From Cunninghamia lanceolata (taxonomy: Eukaryota; Streptophyta; Pinopsida; Cupressales; Cupressaceae), in assembly GCA_027924645.1 (NCBI GenBank), contig BSBN01000297.1, positions 8,680,001 to 8,744,000 on the forward strand: a stretch of DNA of 64,000 bases, in the 5' to 3' direction. The stretch's first letter is position 1; each line of letters opens with the position of its first letter. The notes beneath the pieces are model-generated. The model was not told the origin of the DNA. It saw nothing but the letters and a program-made list of their open reading frames with translations, and made no database searches. A program made the translations under genes and the position numbers. Of this stretch, positions 1-9,990 are shown in pieces.

Positions 1-837
1 TAAGTAGATCACATTGCACCTTAGCAAGGGCCCAAATACAATCTTCTACGCCACTACACACTTCTACAATCTTCTATGAATCTCTGCAATTAGTGGAATC
101 ATCCGAGTCGGCTAAGACTAGAGCTCGCACTATGTTATCTGGGAACAATCTTCAATTTCAATCTGAAATACTCCTCACGGACCAATGCAAAGGTAGGAAC
201 ATGATCCGGAGACATCCACAAGCAAGCTATAGTCACCAGGAACATCCGTACAACATCTAACCACTCGAACCATGAGATTTATCCAACCAGAGCATAAGAA
301 CTCAATTGTCATCAACTGTCACTAAAGAAAGATCGCTTGCGGACTGCCAAATCATGAACCATTGCAATTGTAGGTGCATATCATCATCCTAGACATCACT
401 CTAGAACTGTAGACTAAAATACATAACTACAGAGGAATTCAGAGCAAAATACTTTTTCTCCTGGACACCAGTGAATGAACAGAAAAAGTAGGTTTTACTT
501 TGGAAAACATAACTTCCTCAATTTTTCATACCAGAGGCTCAAACTTAGAATGTAGCATCTTTAGACATGCCTCTAAATATCTTTCAATCCACAGACCAAG
601 ATATTCAAGCAATAAGAAATGCAGAGCAATCTTCTACACTATTTTTTTTAGCAACACTCTGTCTTCACTACAATTTACTGCAACTCACTATTTCTTCCGG
701 AGGGGCAAATTTTCTCAATATCCTCAACATATAAAGCTTCTAAACAAATAAAAAAATAGGATATAGTTAACACCAATGACAACAAAGATATGTTGACATC
801 AATGACATCACCGATTAGGCACATACTTGCAACATCC
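1..837. other. no gene recognised
   Basis: AT-rich sequence without a supportable gene. Short frames here have no recognisable domain. The Copia pseudogene reading frame to the right loses its family-like sequence near position 840, so this stretch is either the decayed continuation of that element or unrelated DNA that truncated it. Confidence 0.5.
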
Positions 838-2015
838 CTACCCCACCATACATGTGATTTGATAGATAGAAAGGATATTTGGTGACAATGGAGGTACACA
901 CAGGACATCATTAAATAATCCTTTGTCCATGTCAATAGATCCTTTCCCACAAAGATGCATATATGTGTTGTTAGGCATCAGAATGTTTAGTGATGAACAA
1001 GTCTCAAATGAAGAGAACATACTTTGTGATGAAGCCATATGATGTGAAGCTCCTGAATCAATGATCCATCTCCCTGACTTAGAATTTGCAACTGCAAAAA
1101 GTGCTTGTCCCTTTTGTTTCCCTAACTTTGGATGAGAAGAAGATGATGAACCCTTTGATATATATATATTTGAAGGTAAATTGATGTTATTCTTTGTTAA
1201 AAGATGCTTCAACTCATCAATTTTTTTAAATAACATTGATGCTCATCATGCCCTAATTTCTTGCAATATGCACACATGGGATTCTCATTTTTAGATGATT
1301 CCCCTTTCGAGGAAGAAGATTTAGATTCTTTTTGTGGCTTATTCTTTTTCTTCTTTTGTTTCTGGTCAGGATTCCCTAATTCTTTCTGTACCTTAGGCTC
1401 ACTAGCTACCAATGCTTGTGATTTAGAAGACTTGATGAGACCCATTTGAATTAGTTTCACTTCCTCTTAGATTAGAAGATTTGAAAATGCATCAAAAGTA
1501 GGCTCAACATTTGTAACTTCCATAGAGACTCAAAATTGGTGTGAAATCTAGAAACAAATACTGAATACTCAGGACTAAGCTTCGATAACACATTTAGATT
1601 TAATTGTAAATCCTCCTTATTAATCTTTCAATCCTTTAGTTGTGTTCCTAGTTTCTTAATCTTGGAGATATAGTCTTGGATGCAGTTGAAACTTTTTGGA
1701 TCAAGATTCCAAATCATTATCAATCTGATAACCCATAAACTTATTAATTTTACCATACAAATTTTCAAGAGTCTCCTAAGCCTCCTTAGGTGTCTTGCAT
1801 GATTCAACATGAAATTGTAAATCAAAAGAGATAAATGAACACATGTACCCAAGAGATTTCTCACGATTGATCTCCCACATTGCTTTTGCACCAGCATCAG
1901 TAGGTTCAGGAATAGACTCTATTACATAGCCTGTGCAAACTTTTCCCATTAGATAATTCCATACTGATTATTTCCATGATGCATAATTATATGGAGTTAG
2001 GAGTTCAATGTTTTT
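838..2015 (-). pseudogene. Copia gag-protease pseudogene
   Basis: The minus strand starts near 2010 with the Copia gag N-terminal signature LLTPYNYASWK and continues through a UBN2-type gag domain (PKSFNCIQDYISKIKKLGTQL near 1630-1700). A single CCHC zinc knuckle, CAYCKKLGHDEHQC, lies near 1225-1270, preceded by a Lys/Ser-rich linker. The protease active site, WIIDSGASHHMASS, lies near 1025-1070. The gag binds element RNA and packs it in cytoplasmic particles; the protease would process the polyprotein. Several frameshifts (for example between 1630 and 1900, and near 1210-1235) and stops break it, so no function is expected. Typical Copia polyproteins exceed 1300 residues; only about the first 390 codons remain. 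Confidence 0.8.
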
Positions 2016-3388
2016 TTTTCTAATTGAAGAACACACACCAAAGAAATGAAAGTAATCAATCACCACACAATTACCCCCCAACTTCACTAAATCAATGATA
2101 TCGCCAACAAAAAATGATTTGGCACTTTATATATCAATGTGTTTACAATGCTGGAGTTGTTACCAGAGTTTTATAATGCCCAAAATTGGACTCAAATACT
2201 AAAAGTATAAAATTATCTCAGAATCAAGACATCAAACTAACACCAATGTGTAGTTCTAAAAAAAATCCACTTTCAAAAAATGAATCACCTCGATCCAAGG
2301 TCATATGTGAAAGTTACAATCATTTGAAGTTCAAAAAACAAGGATTGTCCTTCAGATCTAATGAGAAATCTAATTTTCTAGAAAAATAAGATCACTTGAG
2401 AAAAACTGATTACACCATTATGAAGAGCATGAAATTCTACCCCGAATCATAAAATTCCTTTGAAAAGGTTCTCCATATGGCCAACAATAAGCTATCTGAA
2501 GATGAGGGGCAAAAAGCAAAACTTCAATTGTGAGGGGTTCAAAATTTCAAAATTCAACTACCGCCAACTTTGGTGGAATTGCAACCAAATATAGTAGAAC
2601 CACCAAATTGATGATTTTCCATATGAAATAGACTCTCTGCCTAGTATAGTGGAACTCTAGATAAATTTAGAGATCACCAAAGATAGGGGAACCTTTGAAG
2701 AGGCCACTAAAAATGGAAGAGGAACCAAAAGGATGGCACAAATGCTGATGCGTGCAGTCAGAAGTATAGATTTGAATTTTTTATTAAAAAAGTTTTTGTT
2801 GAAATAAAACTTTTACAATGAATAAAAAATTGTGATAATGATTTTTTTGAAAATATTTCTATGATATTGCAATTTTTTTTTGATTTTTTTTGAAAATCGT
2901 GTTGTACCTTGCATAGGTTGTATGACTTGCCTGCTAAAAAATGTTGCCCCCAAAATCAACTTTGTCCAAAATTGATGATTTGATCATTGATCTTAAGGTT
3001 TTTAGGCCTTCTGGATGCAATGGCAGGGTCCGTTTGGCCTCAAAATGTGTCAGTTTTGAGCATCATGTTAGATCTTTATAGAAAAACACTACTTTAGACC
3101 TTCATAGATCTCACCTTTGGTGTTTGATTCAAATGAAATAAAGGGCTAATCTGACTTTTCCAACAACTCTGAACTTGATGGTGAGCTTAGATTTTCTCTA
3201 GGAATCTCCCAAAGAAGCCTATAATACAAAGCCATAGAAAGAAAGCCCCCCCATAAAAATAAATTTCTATCAAGCATAAATATGATTCTCCAGGTCATCA
3301 TAGGATGCAAGACAAGATCATACTTTACTTTCAAGAATGAAACAAAACCTAGATTTCCTAAAATACTACTAACCCACAACTCACAAAT
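2016..3388. other. untranslated leader between Copia LTR and gag
   Basis: This stretch has no coding region I can recognise. By position it is the leader of the truncated Copia element, between the primer site and gag. At about 1.4 kb it is longer than most Copia leaders, so it may contain an unrecognised insertion. Confidence 0.4.
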
Positions 3389-3400
3389 GCTCTGATGCTA
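3389..3400 (-). other. tRNA primer-binding site, Copia element
   Basis: The minus strand reads TAGCATCAGAGC, close to the initiator-Met primer site TGGTATCAGAGC. It lies directly inside the LTR, as expected for the start of minus-strand DNA synthesis. Confidence 0.65.
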
Positions 3401-3876
3401 CGTTAGATTTGGCTGTGAAGGCACCCAGAATACAAATGATTGAAGGAAAGCAAGACACAAATTCAAAGATGAAATGAATCAACACTCCCTTGCACTGAAC
3501 TGAGCTTCAATAGAAAAAGGGAGATGCGAGTGTTGTTTATATAGAAAAAGGGAGAGGCGAGTGTTGTTTATATAGAAAAATGAGGGCAAATACTTCCAAG
3601 AGAAGTAATAACTCCCAATTGCCCAAAATAGGTGGGAGTTATACGTACTTGGTAAATGCTTGATTACATGGTTAAACCTACTTAGAAAAAGAAAAATAAA
3701 TGGTTATTAGAGGTGGAAAATAAATCCAAAAGAGGGTGTGAGACTCAACTACCCAAAGGTGGGTAAGAGCGACACATGTAACTGATGGACTATGCCACAT
3801 GTCCTCATATTAACCATGGCTAATATAACCTAAGTAAGCTTAAAATATGTGTATTAAAAATAATTATTCCCTAACA
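3401..3876 (-). repeat. 5' LTR of truncated Copia element
   Basis: On the minus strand the segment begins TGTTAGGGAATAA and ends CTAACG, an imperfect copy of the usual TGTTAG...CTAACA inverted ends. It is followed at once by the primer site. The length is 476 bp. No partner LTR is in the window, so no target-site duplication can be tested. Confidence 0.65.
3536..3574 (-). promoter_or_regulatory. duplicated TATA box in Copia LTR
   Basis: The minus strand carries TATATAAA twice (3543-3536 and 3574-3567). Both lie in a tandem duplication of about 31 bp within the LTR. They would be the core promoter of the element. Confidence 0.55.
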
Positions 3877-3904
3877 TAAGAAAAATAAAAAACCTACACT
3901 AACA

Positions 3905-5358
3905 AAACACCCATCAACACCACCAAGAAATGACTCATGTTGAATAAAGAAATTACCCCCCTCATTTATGGTGTACCTAAGATTCACAAGGTTGACATTT
4001 CTCTTAGGCTAATTGTTGACACGAATAATTCCTTGATCTATAATCTAGTAGTGTACTTTGTGAAAATAATCTCCTCTCTAGTTGGTAATTCAATTTCTTT
4101 CAAGAAGCATTCAACCCATTTTGTTAAGATCATCAAAGATAAAAAGGTAGGTGACAACATCTTGGTCAAATTTGATGTTGTGCCCCTATTTACCAAAGTC
4201 CCTCAATGTCTGCATTAAAATTTTATAAAACACAAGATCAACAATGAGATAATATCCCTATTTGATCTTTTCCTTAGGTCCACCTTCTTCATTTTCTAAG
4301 GATTTTTTATGAGTAATTATAGTATACATTACCATGGGGTCCCCACTATCTCCCATCATAGCCAACCTTTATATGGATCATTTTGAAGAGTCATCCCTTA
4401 ATTCCTTTCTCCTCAAACTAAGATAGTGGAAATTCCATGTTGATGACACCAACATATTCTAGCCCCATGGTACCCCAAAATTGAAAGATTTCCACCTTCA
4501 CCTTAACAACAACATGCTAAGTGCATCAAGTTTACAAAATAACTAGAAAGAAACCACCAAATCCACTTTCTTGAGATCCTTCTTATCAAAAAATATGATG
4601 GTTACTTAACTTGTCACATATTTAGAAAAGATACCCATACAAATCTCTACCTCCATGCAACCTTTCATCACCACTCACCCCAAAAATCTGGTGTTCTAAA
4701 GACCCTAGCCATAAGGGCCTTTCACATTTATAATGCAAAACACATTGACCAAGAGCTTAACTAGTTCTCTACTTTATTTAAATTGAATGGGTATCACTCC
4801 AAGCATATCTCTAGTATGCTTAGACTAGCTAAAATGTTGAGTAGCACTAAACCCAAGGATGTTGTCTGTGACAATGTCTTTATTGCCACCCTCCCCTATG
4901 TTTATGACATCTCCAACAAGATCTCCAAAATCCTCTATAAAAAGTGCCTTAAGTGTGCTTTCAAACATTTTCCCATGATTTAAAGCCTCATCTCATCAAC
5001 CAAAGATCATATAGACCTCCTCCTCAATTTTGAGGTCTATAAGGTAGTGTCTTCTTGTGGAACTCCCTATATAGGTGAAACTTTCTATTCTATACAGATT
5101 AGAAAGAAAAGTGTTGACATTATACACAAGAGAGTTTTGAAATTGACCCTAGTAGAATACTCCATTTCTAAACACCACATTTGCCTAGAGGTAGCCAAAG
5201 TCTTGGTGAAAGAAGATAACTTCTTCAAGACAAAACTCAAAGATGTAATTGATATAGGTAGTAATCCCACCAACCTCAACCATGATGAGGGATGGATTTT
5301 GATTTTGTCTTGGCAACCTGTGTTAAAGCCCCTTAGAACTAATTTTGCCTCTTCTTGA
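3905..5358 (+). pseudogene. Penelope-like retroelement (RT plus GIY-YIG nuclease), decayed
   Basis: Reading frames along this stretch match Penelope-like elements in order. The RT fingers motif YGVPKIHK is near 3967. FDVVPLFTKVP is at 4171-4203. The RT core MGSPLSPIIANLYMDHFEE starts at 4334 in another frame. The catalytic box is HVDD at 4436-4447 (YVDD in the family). FRKDTHT is near 4620-4640. A C-terminal GIY-YIG endonuclease has VYKVVSSCGTPYIGET near 5030-5082, followed by the characteristic tail with NLNHDEGW near 5270-5300. The protein would prime reverse transcription at a nick made by its own nuclease. At least two frameshifts and several stops inactivate it. It is 5'-truncated: the N-terminal part of the RT is not seen. 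Confidence 0.85.
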
Positions 5359-6708
5359 CTCCTCCTCTTATTTCCTCCCTTTCTATTCTCTAGGTTTCCT
5401 TTGAGTTCTCCTCTTCTTGTGTCTTGGTCTCCTTCTTCCCTATCTTGCTCCTTGGCCCCCCCTTTTCCTCTCTTGTCTCATCTCATTTGGGTTGTCTTTC
5501 ACCACAACCTTTTCAATTATTTCTATCATGATCTTAATATTTTGATTCATGGATTCTCTATTTTCTCTTTCTTATTGCCTCTTGTTAAGATGCTTGTATG
5601 TATTATATTCTAATGTTTCTTCCTAAGGTCTATTTATCTATTATTTCCCCATCTCGTTCTCTTTCCATTATTTTTAATTATAGGTATGGGACTACCTTCC
5701 TTCTTAGTTTTCTTAATTCTTCCTTCCTCTCTTTATTCTAGATTTGTAGCATGATATTTGTTTTTAAATTGTTTCTTATTTTTCATATTAATTTCATTTT
5801 ATTTTTATTGCCCTGGATCTTTTTGTTTCTTTTTATTACATGTTTGACTTCCTCTTTTCACTTCTCCTTCATTATTTTTACTAATATATTTTGTGATTAA
5901 TATTATGATATTCTTCATTTCTTATTAACCTCTTCTTCATTTTCTTCCATTTCATTGCTCTCTTGATTACTCTCTTTTTCTTTATTTGAATTTACTTATT
6001 GTCCTTCTCCCATTGCTTAATCTATCATATTCCTATTTACCTAAAAATTCTCCTTTATGCTAAGATTTCATGTTATTTTTTAGGGCCTAATTTTGTGGTT
6101 TCCTTCATCCATCTCAGATAGGATTTTATCATCAGTTTCATTTTTATCTTTTTTCCTTATGTTAAGATTTCATTTTATTTTTTAGGGCCTAATGTGGAGG
6201 TTTCTTTAATCTATCTTAGATAAGATTTTATCATTAGTTTTCATTTTATCTTTTTTTCATCATTATGTACAATGTTTCCTTTTTTATGATTTTGCTTTGT
6301 AATTCTTTGTTTCATTTGTATCTTTTTCTTTGGTTTACATTTCACCTCTCCTTTCTCCAATTCGTAGTCTCACTAATATTGCCATTTCTTCTCTTTCCTA
6401 AGTAGGTCCCTTCATTCTTTTTAATATTTTCATTTTATTAATAATAATTTTTTTATTGACCTAGTTTTTTCTTTTTTAGTTTTACACTCATTTTAATTAT
6501 TTAATTATTCAGTTTTATTCTAAAAACTTTTTATGGATGTTTTTAAATCTGTTATGTATCTTTCCTTCATATGGTCTTGGGTTTAATATTTAACCTTTTT
6601 ATTATTTTGTAGAATTTTGTTTGAGTTAGACCTTTGTTGTTTATTGGTTTTGTCTTTATTTTAAGTTTTATTTAACACTGTTTTAATCTTATTAGGTTTG
6701 ATTCTTTC
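5359..6708. other. T-rich non-coding stretch with a two-copy repeat
   Basis: The plus strand is strongly pyrimidine-rich and has no gene I can support. A segment of about 102 bp beginning TAAGATTTCAT is present twice (from 6061 and 6163), sharing the phrase TTTTTTAGGGCCTAAT. Confidence 0.55.
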
Positions 6709-7205
6709 TCGTTTCATGTTCCCTTTCACATCACCTCCTCTCTCTTTTGAAGTAGAAAGCTCTATAATTTATATTGCTCTATTAACTTTTCTTCATTTGA
6801 TGTTGATGCTAACTCGTTTCATGTTCCCTTTCACCTCACATCCTCTTTCATTTGAAGTAGCAAGCTTTATAATTTATATTGCTCTTTCAACTTTTTTCAT
6901 TTGATGATGGATTAAGAGCATTGTGATTTGAAGCGTTGATGCTAATTCATTTCATGTTACCTTTAACCTCACCTCTTCTCTCCTTTGAAGTAGCAAGCTC
7001 TATAATTTATATTGCTCTATCAGTTTTTTTCATCTGATGATGGATTAAGAGTATGATTTAAAACGTTGATGCCAACTCGTTTCATGTTCCCTTTCACCTC
7101 ACCTCCTCTCTCCTTTGAAGTAGCAAGCTCTATAATTTATATTGCTCTATCAACTTTTCTTCATTTGATGATGGATTAAGAGTGTGATTTGAAAAGTTGA
7201 TGCTA
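6709..7205. repeat. tandem repeat of about 130 bp, four copies
   Basis: Copies start with TCGTTTCATGTTCCCTTT or a variant at 6709, 6814, 6947 and 7077. Spacings are 105, 133 and 130 bp; the first copy is shorter because it lacks the ATTAAGAG segment. No coding function is seen. Confidence 0.8.
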
Positions 7206-8700
7206 AAAACTACCACATAACAAAAGCCACAGGTACTCTTATTACAATTACTAAAATACTATTTTTTAATTCTATACATTTAGTGTAATGTAATTATAAG
7301 AATATATGCTAATACTTTCAACTTTCCTAATTTAAAATAATAAAATAATACCAAAGAAGCACTTTTAAATTTGTTCTCATTATTACAATATGTTTGAATA
7401 ACTAAATAGCAATAAATAATTAGAAATTAATTGAATGATTCCTTGGTAAAAAACATTCACTTAATATTCACTTAATATGTGTTATGTTCTATATTATCTT
7501 ATATAATAATTTACTTATTAAAATTTGTTACGGCGTTCTACATTCACAGCAAGGGCTGAAAGATCCAGATTCAAGATTTTATTAAATATATATTTTTTTA
7601 AATATAAATATACTAGTTATGTTCTATATCATCTTATATAATAATTTACTTATTAAAATTTGTAATCTAAGTAGATTTACAGTCACATAATAAGAAAGAC
7701 AAACAAACAACAATATTAGTGCCAAAAAAATATTGGTTTTTTAAGGCAGCCATTTATATAGCGAAATCGAAGTATAACCGTTGATGTAGGTTGATTTGGA
7801 CTTCCTTAAACTAAACGAAAACGAAAAAGGCAAAGGTGGGCCGTGACTGTGAGCAGATGCAATGCATTACTTATTCCTGTTTTTATCTTCTTGCTGTCCC
7901 TGCTACTGCTCGGAACTTCACCTCAACTCCCTCGTGCTAATTTGCGGGCCTTCCTTTCAAACTCCCTATACATTGTCTCACTTATGCAAGTTCACATTAC
8001 CTTTCAATAGTCAAAAGTAAAGTTTATATGTTCACATTGAATTAAGATATCTAACTTTAGATTCGATAGAAATTCTAATATATATATCATTAAAATTATT
8101 CTGTATAATATGTTATAATATACTCTATAAGTTTTATGGAGATCGTGATTCGGTATTTGAAAAAAATAAATAAAAAGTTGAGGAGGGTGCTAACAGGAAA
8201 GAGGAGGGAATTCTCTAGAAGAAATAAATTTTATTTAAGTGGTAATTTGGTGAAGGCTGACGATCTCGTACTACTTTCCACATGCTTAAATTTGAGTTGC
8301 AATAACTTTACTAAGGATATAAACAGAGAGGCACGTATCCTTCAACGATTTTTACTTTGACAAGCAAACAAAATTGGGTTCACGCTTACCATGTCAATCC
8401 TGTAGGTCTATCCAACAAACTGGATGTCCATTTAACTGTAATTTTTAATTAATTAAAATTTTAAAATATAATTCAGTATGTTGGATAGAGGCTGCCCTGC
8501 CCTTTTTTAATAGTAAATTTTAAACAGATGGTATGTTGTAAATCAGTGGGGTGGTGGAAATTAGGATGGTTTGGGGAAATTTTATCAACAAACAACAGGC
8601 TGGATAAAGTTGAGAGAGGTCAGTTGGACAGGTCAGTGAGAAAAGTCCAGATTCAATAGGGTCAGATTTTTTGTAAACAATTGGCAACGTTGAACAATTA
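7206..8700. other. AT-rich non-coding DNA upstream of the peptide gene
   Basis: No gene is recognised. A segment of about 45 bp starting GTTATGTTCTATAT is present at 7481 and again at 7616. A 74-codon frame at 8136-8360 has no domain or signal and is probably chance. Confidence 0.5.
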
Positions 8701-8703
8701 AAA

Positions 8704-9055
8704 GTTAATTTTGGCCAATAAAATAAGACAAATATGGTTGTTCTTAAATATCATTCAGTTTAACAATTCAGTTGAAAAATTAAATGTTAATTTTGGTCAA
8801 TAAAATAAGACAAATATGTACCACTTTTTAATGTAGATGAGGTGTAAAATTATTATTGACTATTTAGCCATTAAAAGAAATGATATTCAAGAAAAGTGTC
8901 CCAACTCTTCTTAAATATCATTCACTTCAACAGTCAAAGGTAAATTTTGTCACATAAAAATGGGACATATTTATCACTTTTTGTTATGAATGAGGCGTAA
9001 AATTATTATTGACTGTCTAACCATTAAAATAGATGACGTTTAAGTAGAGTGCAAC
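8704..9055. repeat. imperfect tandem duplication in the peptide-gene promoter
   Basis: CTTAAATATCATTCA occurs at about 8742 and 8910, and GAGG(T/C)GTAAAATTATTATTGAC at about 8839 and 8992. This gives a diverged duplication of about 155-168 bp. A shorter duplicated phrase, GTTAATTTTGG(C/T)CAATAAA, lies at 8704 and 8786. Confidence 0.7.
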
Positions 9056-9207
9056 CAACATTAAATATTGGTGGAGGTTCATTTTATCTCTTGCTTGCCT
9101 TCAGCCTTCAACTGCAAGAATCCAGGTCCACTTGAAACACTAAATTTAACAGCGGTAAAAGAATTTTAATTTGACAGGCAAACATAAGTCGGTGAGCATA
9201 TCGTCAA
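8796..9207. promoter_or_regulatory. cluster of six W-box cores (TTGAC/GTCAA)
   Basis: TTGAC or its complement occurs at 8796, 8856, 8933, 9009, 9171 and 9203. TTGAC is the core recognised by WRKY transcription factors. Six in about 410 bp is more than the roughly one expected by chance. The sites lie 150-560 bp before the start codon of the peptide gene, and some of the excess comes from the promoter duplication. That they are functional is inference. Confidence 0.35.
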
Positions 9208-9245
9208 ATATGGCTGTAATACGAGAACAGTGAACTCACCTGCTC

Positions 9246-9252
9246 TATATAA
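9246..9252 (+). promoter_or_regulatory. TATA box of the peptide gene
   Basis: CTCTATATAACTACC contains TATATAA 110 bp before the ATG. That predicts transcription from about 9276-9285 and a 5' leader of roughly 75 nt. Confidence 0.7.
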
Positions 9253-9355
9253 CTACCTCGCACTCTTGTTAACAACACATTTAATGCTCATTTAAACAAA
9301 GCAAAGTTTTTAATAGTAGACCTCAATTCTTGCAGTTGAAAGGCCTAAAGCAATC

Positions 9356-9895
9356 ATGAGAGCTAAGATGAATCTGCAAGCAATATTAATGTTGTTTGCA
9401 TATTTGGAGATGGCGGCTGTATTGGGAGGGGCAGCCCGATATTCGCTCACAAATCTGGAAGGGAGGCTTGAAGCTGAAGCAGGTCCCAACCCAGGCGGCA
9501 ATTCTCACAATTTGATGGAGCGTGAAGAGTTTGGGCCGAATCCAGGCGCCAGATCGGTTGCGCTTGCAAAAGCAGGTCCCAACCCAGGCGGAAATTCTCG
9601 CAAGTTGATGGAAAGTGTAGAGTTTGGGCCGAATCTAGGCAGCAATTCGATTGCAGATGCAAAAGCAGGTCCCAACCCAGGCGGCAATTCAATCGGAGAC
9701 CGCAAACATGCTCAACAATTCCGCATGTCTCGTGCTGGGAGTGGGATTACCCATGCAGGGCATGCAAACATTAAGGGACAACTCTTCTCCGGTGAATCAC
9801 CTACAGACATAGATACAATTAAGCAGCTCAGCAAAGCCAGCCAGCACCTCTTGTTTGGCGTAAGAAACAACTACTACACTGGGAAAGCTGCTTAG
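9356..9895 (+). CDS. putative secreted multi-peptide precursor with GPNPG repeats
   Basis: An intact, intronless frame of 179 residues. Residues 1-27 form a signal peptide with a hydrophobic core (LQAILMLFAYLEMAAVLGGAA) and small residues before the likely cut. From residue 42 there are five GPN(P/L)G motifs, at 43, 60, 74, 91 and 105. They alternate between AGPNPGGNS and FGPN(P/L)G(A/S)(R/N)S, giving a 31-residue (93-bp) unit present two and a half times. Acidic or Lys/Arg-containing spacers could be processing sites. The tail (113-179) is basic and polar without repeats. A TATA box lies upstream, and the frame is richer in G+C than its flanks and free of stops. The GPNP core resembles CLE (GP[DN]PxHN) and SGP-type (PIP/IDA) peptides but matches none exactly, so the family is unassigned. 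Start: ATG at 9356; a second ATG at 9368 would keep the signal peptide. Confidence 0.75.
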   Translation: MRAKMNLQAILMLFAYLEMAAVLGGAARYSLTNLEGRLEAEAGPNPGGNSHNLMEREEFGPNPGARSVALAKAGPNPGGNSRKLMESVEFGPNLGSNSIADAKAGPNPGGNSIGDRKHAQQFRMSRAGSGITHAGHANIKGQLFSGESPTDIDTIKQLSKASQHLLFGVRNNYYTGKAA

Positions 9896-9990
9896 TGATC
9901 TTATTATTTAACCCATAATTTAGGTCCAGGGTTCTATATTTCTTATTATTTATTCAGTTCCAGCCTTGTATTACGTGTGAAAACAATACT
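9896..9990. other. 3' flank of the peptide gene
   Basis: AT-rich probable 3' UTR. No exact AATAAA is seen; the closest is the ATAAAATA region near 10013, already within the first repeat unit. The tandem array starts about 95 bp after the stop codon. Confidence 0.45.

Larger units (their letters stand above)
838..3876 (-). mobile_element. truncated Copia-type LTR retrotransposon
   Basis: Read on the minus strand the order is LTR (3876-3401), primer-binding site, leader, gag with a CCHC knuckle, then a Copia-type aspartic protease. The frame stops matching soon after the protease near 838, so integrase, reverse transcriptase, RNase H and the 3' LTR are missing from the window. The order gag then protease and the tRNA-Met-type primer site are normal for Ty1/Copia. 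Frameshifts and stops show it is dead. The LTR abuts a Penelope-like pseudogene at about 3.9 kb. Confidence 0.8.

Noticed and set aside
8136..8360. 74-codon plus-strand frame
   Set aside because: It has no domain, no signal peptide and no TATA box at a fitting distance. It is basic and low in information, so chance is likely.
9447..9705. Minus-strand frames of 66-81 residues with repeats
   Set aside because: They are antisense to the plus-strand peptide gene. Their repeats are a shadow of its GPNPG repeats, and they have no signal peptide or promoter.
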